Below, one piece after another: positions 51,171-60,400 of a DNA stretch of 64,000 bases. The notes below the pieces were generated by a model, which did no database searches, had not been told where the DNA came from, and saw only the letters and a program-made list of their open reading frames with translations. The stretch's first letter is position 1. Each line of letters begins with the position of its first letter. Where the stretch lies: NCBI GenBank assembly GCA_001899335.1, contig MOYE01000003.1, positions 195,214-259,213 on the forward strand, given 5' to 3'. A program made the position numbers and the translations under genes. The DNA comes from Candidatus Gastranaerophilus phascolarcticola (lineage in GTDB: Bacteria; Cyanobacteriota; Vampirovibrionia; Gastranaerophilales; Gastranaerophilaceae).

Positions 51171-52619
51171 ATGAAAAGATTTAAGGAAATATTAATTCAT
51201 TTAAGTGAATTTTCCGGTTTGGTTATTGGGTTAGTAATTTTGTTTTTTGCAGTAACAATAACTGTATTTGCGTATTTATTTATGAGAAACGTCGATTATG
51301 CCTTTGACGGAGCTTACGGTGCAGGTGCTTACACCCGCGGCGGCAGAGCAGGGCATGTTTATCACGTTAATACTCTTGAAGACAGCTATAAACCCGGAAC
51401 TTTTAGATATGCGTTAACGCAACAAGGCGCTAGAACTATTGTATTTGACGTTGCCGGAACTATTGATTTAAAATCTCCGTTAATTGTTAAACACGGATTT
51501 GTCACTGTTGCCGGTCAGACAGCGCCGGGAGACGGTATTTGTATTAAAGGCGACTCTGTAATCTTTCAATGTAACCACGTAATTTTAAGATATCTGCGTT
51601 TCCGCTTTGGAACTAAGGCAAAACAAGCATCTTTGATTATTAAAAATCAAAATAACATTATTATAGACCACTGTTCTATTGCCTGGGGAAATCCTAGTAA
51701 CCTTGATTTCTTTGATAATTCTGATTCTACTATTCAGTGGTCAATTATCGGCGAATCCCTTGGACCTTACGGTGCAAGAGTCGGTGGTTATGATGTAAGT
51801 ATTCACCATAACTTCTTTGTAAATAATACTTTGGGTAACCCTTATTTCTGGCAGGAAAAATTAAATCTTCTTGATGACGTTTTAATTGACTTTAGAAATA
51901 ACGTTCTTTATAACTGGGGTTCACAATCAGTCCATGGTGTTCATTTAGGACTTTATAACCTGGTAAACAACTATTACAAATTTGGTTCTTCTACCATTAT
52001 TCCGGCAAGATTCCAAATTGTTGATACCGGTTCTAAAAATAATACTCCGGGCAGGGTCTTTGTTGCGAATAACTTCGTATTCCTGAACCCGCTTAACACT
52101 AAAGACAACGTAATGGGTGTTTATCCAAACATTATGTACCTCGTTGAATCTAAAAACTCTATGATTTCAACAAGAGAATTTCCGCACGAACTTATTTATA
52201 CCCATAGTGTTCAAAGGGCTAAAAATAAGGTTCTTAAATATGCCGGTGCCTCTTTAAAACGTGATATTATTGATACTAATATGGTAGAAACCGTTAACGT
52301 TAAAGAAATGGAACATACTTCATTCCGTAACGATCCTACCATTTATCCAAAATATACTAACTGCGGTGAAAACTCACCTAGTGATACTGATGGTGACGGT
52401 ATTCCTGATTACTGGGAAATCGAGCACGGTTTAAACCCTAAAAACGTTTATGACGGTAGAAAATTCAGCACTAAATATCATAAATATACGAATTTAGAAC
52501 TTTATTTGAACTCTCTTGTAGAACCGATTACAAAATCTGAATACAGAGGTCATAACTTAAACTTCTCATCTTATCTGTTATTTATCAGAAAAATGGTTAA
52601 CAGATACAGAGATAACTAG
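51171..52619 (+). CDS. Pectate-lyase-like right-handed beta-helix protein, N-terminal TM anchor
   Basis: VNTLEDSYKPGTFRYALTQQGARTIVFDVAGTIDL, VTVAGQTAPGDGICIKG, NIIIDHCSIAWG; SDTDGDGIPDYWEIEHGLNP Ca-binding repeat. Confidence 0.88.
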   Translation: MKRFKEILIHLSEFSGLVIGLVILFFAVTITVFAYLFMRNVDYAFDGAYGAGAYTRGGRAGHVYHVNTLEDSYKPGTFRYALTQQGARTIVFDVAGTIDLKSPLIVKHGFVTVAGQTAPGDGICIKGDSVIFQCNHVILRYLRFRFGTKAKQASLIIKNQNNIIIDHCSIAWGNPSNLDFFDNSDSTIQWSIIGESLGPYGARVGGYDVSIHHNFFVNNTLGNPYFWQEKLNLLDDVLIDFRNNVLYNWGSQSVHGVHLGLYNLVNNYYKFGSSTIIPARFQIVDTGSKNNTPGRVFVANNFVFLNPLNTKDNVMGVYPNIMYLVESKNSMISTREFPHELIYTHSVQRAKNKVLKYAGASLKRDIIDTNMVETVNVKEMEHTSFRNDPTIYPKYTNCGENSPSDTDGDGIPDYWEIEHGLNPKNVYDGRKFSTKYHKYTNLELYLNSLVEPITKSEYRGHNLNFSSYLLFIRKMVNRYRDN

Positions 52620-55600
52620 ACTTTTAATCTGTAAATTTTGTAGGTGCCGTGTTCACCTTTACCATCTCCGGCACCTGCAGATTTAAAGTCATCCCAGCGT
52701 AAGTTGTCGACTTCATCCGCATAACCTTGTCCGTTACCGTTTGTGATAAACGCGTGACCTGCTTGTTTTTCATATCCAGGTCCAGGAATAAATACGCCGA
52801 CATAACCCGCCGGAAGATGTTTAATATCCGAACCGTTTAACTCACGTGAGGTTCCGTTGCCTAGGCTTACATATTTTACTTCTTCAAATTTTTCAGGATG
52901 CGCTTTCAGATAATAAACTAAATCTTTTGCATCTTCAATCGGTTTACCCCAGTCTTTATGACCTTTTGGATAAACAACTTCACTTCTGTTGGCTATGCCG
53001 GCACTTTCAAATGCTGCCTTAACACCGGTAAGACATAGACCGCCGGTACCCATATCGGAAGCAACGTCTGAAGCATATTCTGCAAGTTCTCTCTGACGTT
53101 TTGGTATATAATTACCATTTGCATCGTAAGGGTTAACGCCTAAATCCTGTTGGACGGCAAAACCTTTATAATTACCTGCTGCTATAGCGGCATCATCACG
53201 GGCAATAGCTCTTTGTGCTCCGCCGCCTCTGCCGGCACGGTGGTATGAAGTTACAACTGTTTCACGTTTCGCAACAAGACGCTCATTTACAACATCGCCT
53301 GATGCTAAAGCCGGAATAATACTTCCTGCAGGCACATCATGGTTATTGACGACAACTTGTCTTGATTGCAGATAACTTTTACGGAAATCATCTTGCGTTG
53401 CTTGCGCTTCTTTTCTTATCTTAGCCGGATCAACAAGGTTTGCTATCCGGGTTTTTAAAGTATCAAGTTTATTAAGCATTAATTTAACATCTTTAGCGGT
53501 GATTGATGCTGCCTCTTCAGGCTTTAAGCCGTAGCCGAATGATATTTCATTCTTGCGTACTGCCATAAGAAGTTTATCCTTGTCTTCCTGCGGCATATTA
53601 ATTTTGGCAAGTGCATCTTCCAGTGTTTGGATGTCTTTTTTGCTATTGGTAACATCTGTAGTATATGCGGCTGGCATAAAGACTACAGAACCGATTTTAC
53701 CATTATTGCCTTGGGATTCTGCACCTAACGCGTTTGCCCGGTTTCTGGAACCTGCATCTTCTGAAATACTATAAAAATGTTCGGTATAGGCACGGATATT
53801 TCTTGCATAACTTGTACCGTCTTTAATTTCATTGCCATTTTTATCTTTTTTACCACTGTTTTTGTCACGAATAGTAACAACATCATTTGGATCATCAAAA
53901 CGTTTTGCGATTGCTCCCAAACCGTTCCAAGATAATGCGATTATATCGTTTGTGGTCATGTGCAGGTTAGAATCTTCAAGTTTGGCATTATTTTGGGCTA
54001 ATCTATTTTGCCAGGTTGCGCCTTCTGCTGAAATACGTCTGTTATTTAATAAAATCATGGTTAAAATAGCTGCTTTTTCAGGGCTGTCCTCATAATCAGC
54101 TTCACCATGTATGCCAAACGCTGCCGCTTGCGCTCTAAGTTTAGGATTAGGGTCTTTATCACCCTCAAAGTTTAGTTTCCAACGAATTTGCGTTAAACCT
54201 TTAGACTTGGTTTTGCCAACCATATCACCAATATCTTTTAATATAAGACGTTTTTGCCAGTGCTTATTACCGTCGGTGTCCTTGTAATGGTAGTCCCCAA
54301 AGTGAGTTTCTTGCTCAGCAATACCCATTGCTATGTTAGCAAGGTTATCGTATTGTTCGTTGCTTAAACCAAGTTTTTTCATTAACGCCGCTTTATTTTG
54401 TTCCAACGAATTTGCAAACTCTGTACCCTCTTCATTCAGGTGTTCAGGTCTGTTTATACCTATTTTTACTGAAACATTATCCGTAGTGGTTCTTTGAGCG
54501 TCAATTTGTCCGTAACTTACATATTGCGGACGTTTTGTTTCTGTTGATATAGGTTTGCCGGCGTTATCATAATTCGTTACGACGGTTCTATCAAAAAACT
54601 TTTGATTTTGAGATTTAAGATTACCGTCGTTATCAAGAATTAAACTTTTTTCACTGCCGAATATGCCTATTGCATCCGGGAAACCTGGTTTCGTTTGAGT
54701 TGCAGGAATTGGGCTTTCTCCAAACATAGGACGAGTAAAACGCTCTAAATTGTTAGCATTTTCATTTAAATCTAGTTTATAACCGTCACGCATTTTGGTA
54801 ACTGTTACCTCAATACCAGCACGTCTGAGTTCAAGAAGTCTCTCTTGTAAGTTTTTAGGATAAGACAATTCAGACATTGAAAGGTATTTATAAGTATCGT
54901 TTTGTTTTGGTTTTTCAGGAGCTTTTTGTGCAGGTGCTTTTTTCGCGGTTGGCATTGCAACATGCCCTTTTTGTGATGCTTTTCTCGGTTGGTGAATTTT
55001 ACCTTCATTGCCTGCAGCAGGTTTAAACACGTAGCCGTTGTCTTTGTCGGTATTACGTATAATATTTGCAGTATTACTGCACATCTTTTGAATTTGCTCC
55101 ATGCTGTATTTGCTTAAATCATTAGGAATACAGTGTTTGTTCATTCCTAATTCTCTTAACCTGCTGTTAAGCGGATTAATTACATATTTTTTTACATCAT
55201 TAATATCCATACCCCATTCGTCATCAATATCGGTGACTAAATCCGGGTATGCCTCTAAAACATAGGCAACATTTTGATTTGTAACTTTACTTCCAAGCAT
55301 TGACCTGGTATTTGAGTTAATAGATGCGCCTTCAATTTGGTTACGAAGCGCTTGCGCTGATGTTTTTGCATTATTTCGTACACTTGTTATCGCAAGCCTT
55401 TGTGCGGCTGGCGTTTTATCTTTTGGCTGTGGCGGCGGGGCTGTTGGTTTTTGTTTTGCCTTTGCCTCTGCTTCAAGTCGTTCTTGCTCGGCTCTTTTTC
55501 TTGCTGCATCCGCAGCTATGGCTTTTTTACCAGATTCGGTATTAGACCAGCGTTTTTGTAACGTGCCTAAATCCTCTGAATAATCTGCCATATTTTTAAT

Positions 55601-56170
55601 CGCTTCAGAGTGTTCGCCTAAAAGTGTAATTTTTTGGCCTACAGAAAACCAGCCTTTTTTATTCGTTTGGGTGCGTAGATGCTTAATAAATGATTGTGCT
55701 TCTTCACCTTGAAGTCCGAATTTTTGGGCTAATTTTTCCGGAGTATCGCCGGGTTGTACTGTATAATTCGTTAAGGTAGGGGGGGGGGTGTCCTTAACAG
55801 ATTGTTGTGCTTGAGGCGCCTCTTCCGGGATAGTGTCCAAAAGCGAATTTAGATTATTAACATTAAAGTTTTTCTTCTTGCCTTGTTCATCAAGCTGACC
55901 GTAGCCGAACATTTGGTTTAACTCTTCTTGGCTTACGTTATTATCATTTGCCTGATATTTTAAAAATTGGTTTTTAATTTGGGTAACTTCAGCTTCATCA
56001 AAAACATTATTAGCGTTACCGCCGTTTTCGCTGCTGTCAAATTTCGCAAAAACAGAGCCGGCAGTAGATTGCCCGATAAGTTTATCTAACTTTTTAAGGT
56101 TGATAGTCTTACCGTTATATAGCTTGATATTAATTTGATTTCCGTCTTGTCCGCCTACATTGCCTGACAT
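52616..56170 (-). CDS. Large multidomain cell-wall hydrolase: LysM, SLT-like and C-terminal CHAP/NlpC-like domains
   Basis: YTVQPGDTPEKLAQKFGL...VGQKITLLG (LysM); NIAMGIAEQETHFGD...KTKSKGLTQIRW (SLT-like); MGTGGLCLTGVK...GHAFITNGNGQGYADE. Confidence 0.75.
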   Translation of the reverse strand: MSGNVGGQDGNQINIKLYNGKTINLKKLDKLIGQSTAGSVFAKFDSSENGGNANNVFDEAEVTQIKNQFLKYQANDNNVSQEELNQMFGYGQLDEQGKKKNFNVNNLNSLLDTIPEEAPQAQQSVKDTPPPTLTNYTVQPGDTPEKLAQKFGLQGEEAQSFIKHLRTQTNKKGWFSVGQKITLLGEHSEAIKNMADYSEDLGTLQKRWSNTESGKKAIAADAARKRAEQERLEAEAKAKQKPTAPPPQPKDKTPAAQRLAITSVRNNAKTSAQALRNQIEGASINSNTRSMLGSKVTNQNVAYVLEAYPDLVTDIDDEWGMDINDVKKYVINPLNSRLRELGMNKHCIPNDLSKYSMEQIQKMCSNTANIIRNTDKDNGYVFKPAAGNEGKIHQPRKASQKGHVAMPTAKKAPAQKAPEKPKQNDTYKYLSMSELSYPKNLQERLLELRRAGIEVTVTKMRDGYKLDLNENANNLERFTRPMFGESPIPATQTKPGFPDAIGIFGSEKSLILDNDGNLKSQNQKFFDRTVVTNYDNAGKPISTETKRPQYVSYGQIDAQRTTTDNVSVKIGINRPEHLNEEGTEFANSLEQNKAALMKKLGLSNEQYDNLANIAMGIAEQETHFGDYHYKDTDGNKHWQKRLILKDIGDMVGKTKSKGLTQIRWKLNFEGDKDPNPKLRAQAAAFGIHGEADYEDSPEKAAILTMILLNNRRISAEGATWQNRLAQNNAKLEDSNLHMTTNDIIALSWNGLGAIAKRFDDPNDVVTIRDKNSGKKDKNGNEIKDGTSYARNIRAYTEHFYSISEDAGSRNRANALGAESQGNNGKIGSVVFMPAAYTTDVTNSKKDIQTLEDALAKINMPQEDKDKLLMAVRKNEISFGYGLKPEEAASITAKDVKLMLNKLDTLKTRIANLVDPAKIRKEAQATQDDFRKSYLQSRQVVVNNHDVPAGSIIPALASGDVVNERLVAKRETVVTSYHRAGRGGGAQRAIARDDAAIAAGNYKGFAVQQDLGVNPYDANGNYIPKRQRELAEYASDVASDMGTGGLCLTGVKAAFESAGIANRSEVVYPKGHKDWGKPIEDAKDLVYYLKAHPEKFEEVKYVSLGNGTSRELNGSDIKHLPAGYVGVFIPGPGYEKQAGHAFITNGNGQGYADEVDNLRWDDFKSAGAGDGKGEHGTYKIYRLKV
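55779..55788. repeat. G10/C10 homopolymer inside the coding sequence (minus: GAC ACC CCC CCC CCT ACC)
   Basis: Direct reading of aggtaggggggggggtgtcc. Confidence 0.95.
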
Positions 56171-56244
56171 GTTTTACCTCAAAATTTATAACAAAAAGAA
56201 TGTCGGCATTTTGGCGGCGGAAATTTAATTATATTAAAAAATTG

Positions 56245-56943
56245 TTACAAAGATTTTACCGGCATACGACCGCAGGATTTATCCTCATCGCAAAAACCTA
56301 AGCGTTCGCATTTCGGAACAAGGTAAGGTTTAAGCCAAGGTTCTTCTTTAATAAGCTCATCACACATCATTTTTACCATTGTACGGATTTCGTATTGAGC
56401 GCGTGTGCAAAGGCGCAGGTTTGCAATGTGAATCATTTCTCTAAGGTTTAAGCTGCAAACGAGTGAGCTTGCTGCAGCGTTAGGAAGTACAAAACGTGCA
56501 TCTTCTGCAGGGATTCCGGCGTCTACAAATTCCTGATATTTATTTGAAATTTCACTCATAAATTCCTGAAATTTTGCCTTTAATTCAGGATTTCTTTCGA
56601 TTGTAGGCGGAATAATATAGTCAAATTCACCTTTTTCTTTAACATATCTTTGTGATTTTTGAGAGAAAGACATGTGGCGGTGACGCACTAATTGGTGTGT
56701 GCAGGCACGGGAAACATTTGAAATCGCAAACGAAATTTGTATGTGTTCAATAGTTGAGTAGTGACCTGATGAAATAACGCGTTCAATTAGTTTAAGCATT
56801 TTCTCTTCATCGTCTGTTGAATTATAAATGTTAATCGGATAATCTGCGCTATAGCAGGTTCTGCAAGCCGTATATACTGTTTTTAGCATATTGGCAGGTT
56901 TAGAAATCAGGTTTACCACCGGTTTATTGTTTTCGTTTGTCAT
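56245..56943 (-). CDS. thyX: FAD-dependent thymidylate synthase
   Basis: RHRHMSFSQKSQRYV ThyX signature. Confidence 0.97.
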   Translation of the reverse strand: MTNENNKPVVNLISKPANMLKTVYTACRTCYSADYPINIYNSTDDEEKMLKLIERVISSGHYSTIEHIQISFAISNVSRACTHQLVRHRHMSFSQKSQRYVKEKGEFDYIIPPTIERNPELKAKFQEFMSEISNKYQEFVDAGIPAEDARFVLPNAAASSLVCSLNLREMIHIANLRLCTRAQYEIRTMVKMMCDELIKEEPWLKPYLVPKCERLGFCDEDKSCGRMPVKSL

Positions 56944-57009
56944 ACTTTCATACTCCTTATATTAATCATATAATACATTTGTTTATTTGCAAGTTAATTA
57001 ATTTTTGTT

Positions 57010-57015
57010 TATAAT
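57010..57015 (+). promoter_or_regulatory. -10 element TATAAT, 6 nt before ATG of the ABC permease (predicted leaderless)
   Basis: TTGCAA (56987-56992)-N17-TATAAT-N6-ATG. Confidence 0.6.
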
Positions 57016-57021
57016 TCGTTT

Positions 57022-57882
57022 ATGAATAAATACGTGCCTTATTTATTTTTACTACCGGCGTTTGTGTTGTTGGGAATGTTCTTTTTTCTGCCGTTTTTGC
57101 AAACGATAGTTTTGAGTTTTTCCGATTATTCTCAAAGCCTTTATCAACCAGCTTTTGCCGGATTAGGAAATTATGCGGCGGTACTGAAAGATCCGGTTTT
57201 TCAAAAAGTCTTGTTGAATACATTTATGTATTTGATAATTGCCGTGCCGTTTTTAACTATTTTCCCGTTGTTTCTTGCAATATTGGTGAACCAAAAACTT
57301 CGCGCAGTAAAATTGTATAAGGTTTTAATTTATCTGCCGGTTGTTGTTTCTATTGTAGTTTGTGCGATTGCTTTTAAGTGGTTGTACGCGGAACACGGAA
57401 TTTTTAATTATTTTTTATCGCTTTTTCATATTTCACCTATAGGCTGGCTGACAGATACAAAATTTTCACTATTTTCCGTGGCTCTGGTGACCATTTGGAA
57501 AGGTATCGGGTATTATATGGTAATTTATCTTGCCGCGCTGATGAGTGTGCCTAAAGAGCTTTATGAGGCGTGTGAGATTGATGGCGCAAACGCCTGGCAA
57601 AAACATTTTACTGTAACTATTCCGCAGCTAATGCCAACGATTGCTCTTGTTTCAACTATAAGCGCGATTTCTGCAATGAAAGTTTTTGCTGAAATCTATG
57701 TTATGACAAAAGGAGGTCCGTTAAATTCCTCAAAAACTATTGTTTATTATATCTATGAACGCGCATTTGAAAACCTGGATTTAGGCGTTGCATCCGCAAT
57801 GGCTGTAATCTTACTGGTAATTGTGCTGGCAATGTCCGCTATTAACATCTTTGTTTTTGAAAGGGATAAGTACAGATTATGA
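57022..57882 (+). CDS. Sugar ABC transporter permease (MalF/UgpA-like)
   Basis: YEACEIDGANAWQKHFTVTIPQLMPTIAL EAA loop; multiple TM segments. Confidence 0.93.
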   Translation: MNKYVPYLFLLPAFVLLGMFFFLPFLQTIVLSFSDYSQSLYQPAFAGLGNYAAVLKDPVFQKVLLNTFMYLIIAVPFLTIFPLFLAILVNQKLRAVKLYKVLIYLPVVVSIVVCAIAFKWLYAEHGIFNYFLSLFHISPIGWLTDTKFSLFSVALVTIWKGIGYYMVIYLAALMSVPKELYEACEIDGANAWQKHFTVTIPQLMPTIALVSTISAISAMKVFAEIYVMTKGGPLNSSKTIVYYIYERAFENLDLGVASAMAVILLVIVLAMSAINIFVFERDKYRL

Positions 57883-58715
57883 AAATAAAACCCGTTTTGT
57901 CACATATTATTTTAATAACAGTTTCAATTTTGTCGATTTTCCCTTTTTTATGGTTGATTTCAACGTCACTCAAGGGCGCCGGTGAAAATATTTTTGCATA
58001 CCCGCCAAACTTCTTTCCGACCGATTTTACGTTTGAAAATTATATTGGCGTTTGGGGAAAAGTTAATTTCTTAAAATATTTCTTTAACAGCTTTGTCGTA
58101 GCATTTTTTACCGTAATTTTAAACCTTATCTTTTCGTCTATGGCTGCATATCCGCTTGCCAGAATGGATTTTAAAGGTAAAAAAACTGCATTTTTTGCAA
58201 TTCTTGCAACCATAATGATTCCGTTCCAGGCAATAATGCTTCCGATTTATCTTATTATCCTAAAATTAAATCTCATAGACAGTGCAGGAGCTGTTCCGGG
58301 ATATTTGGGATTAATTCTGCCGTTTGCGGTCAGCGCGTTTGGAATTTTCCTGATGCGCCAAGCGTTTTTGGCTATCCCAAAAGAAATGGAAGAGGCGGCT
58401 ATCGTCGACGGCTGCAATTCGTGGCAAATATTTTTCAAAGTTCTTCTTCCTATGGTAAAACCAACGCTTGCAATCCTTGCAATTTTTACGTTCATTGGTT
58501 CCTGGGGTGAATTTCTATGGCCTAGTATCGTTCTAAGCGATGAAAAAATGTTCACATTACCGGTTGGAATTAATAACTTACAAGGGATTTTCAGCTCCAA
58601 CTGGCGCTACATCGCAGCGGGTTCAATTATTTCAATTATCCCTATTATAGTATTTTTCTTATCACTTCAGCGCTACTTTATCGCAGGCGAAAACGAGGGC
58701 GCTGTTAAAGGTTAA
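57879..58715 (+). CDS. Sugar ABC transporter permease (MalG/UgpE-like)
   Basis: MEEAAIVDGCNSWQIFFKVLLPMVKPTLAI EAA loop; ATGA overlap with the upstream gene. Confidence 0.93.
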   Translation: MKIKPVLSHIILITVSILSIFPFLWLISTSLKGAGENIFAYPPNFFPTDFTFENYIGVWGKVNFLKYFFNSFVVAFFTVILNLIFSSMAAYPLARMDFKGKKTAFFAILATIMIPFQAIMLPIYLIILKLNLIDSAGAVPGYLGLILPFAVSAFGIFLMRQAFLAIPKEMEEAAIVDGCNSWQIFFKVLLPMVKPTLAILAIFTFIGSWGEFLWPSIVLSDEKMFTLPVGINNLQGIFSSNWRYIAAGSIISIIPIIVFFLSLQRYFIAGENEGAVKG

Positions 58716-58807
58716 TTAATCTTAACAAATTTATTGACTATATATCCTTTTTATAGTTTATTGGAATTGTAACTACTAAACTAATAGTATTAAGGGGCTT
58801 AGATTTA

Positions 58808-60400
58808 ATGAGAGTTTATGCTATAGGCAGCACGCCGGGTAATTGTTGTGCTGTCAAAAATTCCGACAAACGAGAGAAGTTAAATTTTAATGGCTTTAAA
58901 ATGCACTTAGTTGACGGCGGTATTCACGGTGATACAATGTCGCATTTCGCCAAAGCAATAAGTTCTGATATCGCTAATTATGCAAAACTTGTTTATCACG
59001 AAACCGGGCTTTTACCTCATAATAAAGGACTAAAAGATTTGGCTTCCCTTGATGAATGTTTAACTAAACTTGAATCCCAAAATATAGTTAAACCCGATGA
59101 TTTTATATCTATTCCCTGCACTGCGCCTGTAGATCTTAATTCTTTATGCGGGCACCTGTACTATGCTTTTGAGCATAATGAACGTATTACGCCGGCAAAC
59201 GTAAAAAGTAAAAAAGATATAATACTTAGACTTTTATCACCTGAAAATAACTTCACCTCAAGAATGGACAAAGATAATCAAGGCTTTTCCCACATTTATA
59301 ATATTATTGAAACAATAAACAGACTTGTTAAAAAAGGGGTGAATGTCTATATTCCGTCCGATCATCCTCTTGAAGCAGCGATTAAAGGTAGTGCAAAAGA
59401 GGCTGGTTTAAGTGATTCTCTATACAGATATATCGCAACCGGTTACGACAAAGACGGCGAAATTGAGAAAATAATTAAGAAATTAAAATCCAATAACGTC
59501 TATAAATTTAATCTTTTAACCCTCTCTGATGCCCATATCGTAAATCTTCAAAACCGTTCGGAAACTGGTGATTACATTTTTTCTGCCTTTGACTCGTGTG
59601 TAACTGACAGGGCAAGAGGTGTTTATAATTTCTGTCCTGTACGTGACAATACCGGCAGAGTTTTGGGTTACAGTTTTACAGATAAAACTACTGTTCAGTA
59701 CCCTTACAATGAATACCCCGACAACGAATCAATTGCAAATATTTTGCACTTTGTAGGCAAAAAACCGTCTGATTTTTCCTATGAGGGTAATATTATAAGA
59801 ATTATGGAGCAATTAATCGCCTGGGAAGAACCACATGAAAAAATGCGTAATGTTCCATATCCGATAGGCTGTTTCCCTAAAAAAAGACTGGAGAGTGAAC
59901 ACCTCCTGGAAAAAGGAGACTTTTTCGACCCTACAGAAACCCTGTTTTTTGACTTAAATCGTGACAGAGAGCTTATTTTCCGTAAATGCGACTGTGAAGG
60001 CTCAGGACGTCCGAGTGTAGTCTCTATGTGGGGAAATTGCTTTGCAACTGTAAATCTTATGACAAAACACATCAGAAAACAATTAAAAGAACTTTTTGAT
60101 GTAAAAATTCCTAACCTTATGAAACTTGCAGAAGAAAGCAGAAAAGCAGATTGCTTACCGGCTGCCGAAAGCATACTTAAAAGAGCTTTAGAACTTGCCA
60201 AACCGGAAATTAGACAACCTGGTTTTAGAACACAGCGTGAATACGATATTTACACTGAACTTTATAAATTGTATGGTCAGCAAGGCAGAATTGATGATGC
60301 AGAAAAACTTCTTTATGACGCATTCCCGGATAGAGGTTCCGATATAAACAGAATGATAGAATGTAAACTTGATAACTTGAAGAGAGGGATTATAGGATGA
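58808..60400 (+). CDS. Hypothetical protein with N-terminal LNFNGFK motif and C-terminal helical-repeat-like region
   Basis: 530-aa ORF, AAGGGG RBS. Confidence 0.8.
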   Translation: MRVYAIGSTPGNCCAVKNSDKREKLNFNGFKMHLVDGGIHGDTMSHFAKAISSDIANYAKLVYHETGLLPHNKGLKDLASLDECLTKLESQNIVKPDDFISIPCTAPVDLNSLCGHLYYAFEHNERITPANVKSKKDIILRLLSPENNFTSRMDKDNQGFSHIYNIIETINRLVKKGVNVYIPSDHPLEAAIKGSAKEAGLSDSLYRYIATGYDKDGEIEKIIKKLKSNNVYKFNLLTLSDAHIVNLQNRSETGDYIFSAFDSCVTDRARGVYNFCPVRDNTGRVLGYSFTDKTTVQYPYNEYPDNESIANILHFVGKKPSDFSYEGNIIRIMEQLIAWEEPHEKMRNVPYPIGCFPKKRLESEHLLEKGDFFDPTETLFFDLNRDRELIFRKCDCEGSGRPSVVSMWGNCFATVNLMTKHIRKQLKELFDVKIPNLMKLAEESRKADCLPAAESILKRALELAKPEIRQPGFRTQREYDIYTELYKLYGQQGRIDDAEKLLYDAFPDRGSDINRMIECKLDNLKRGIIG

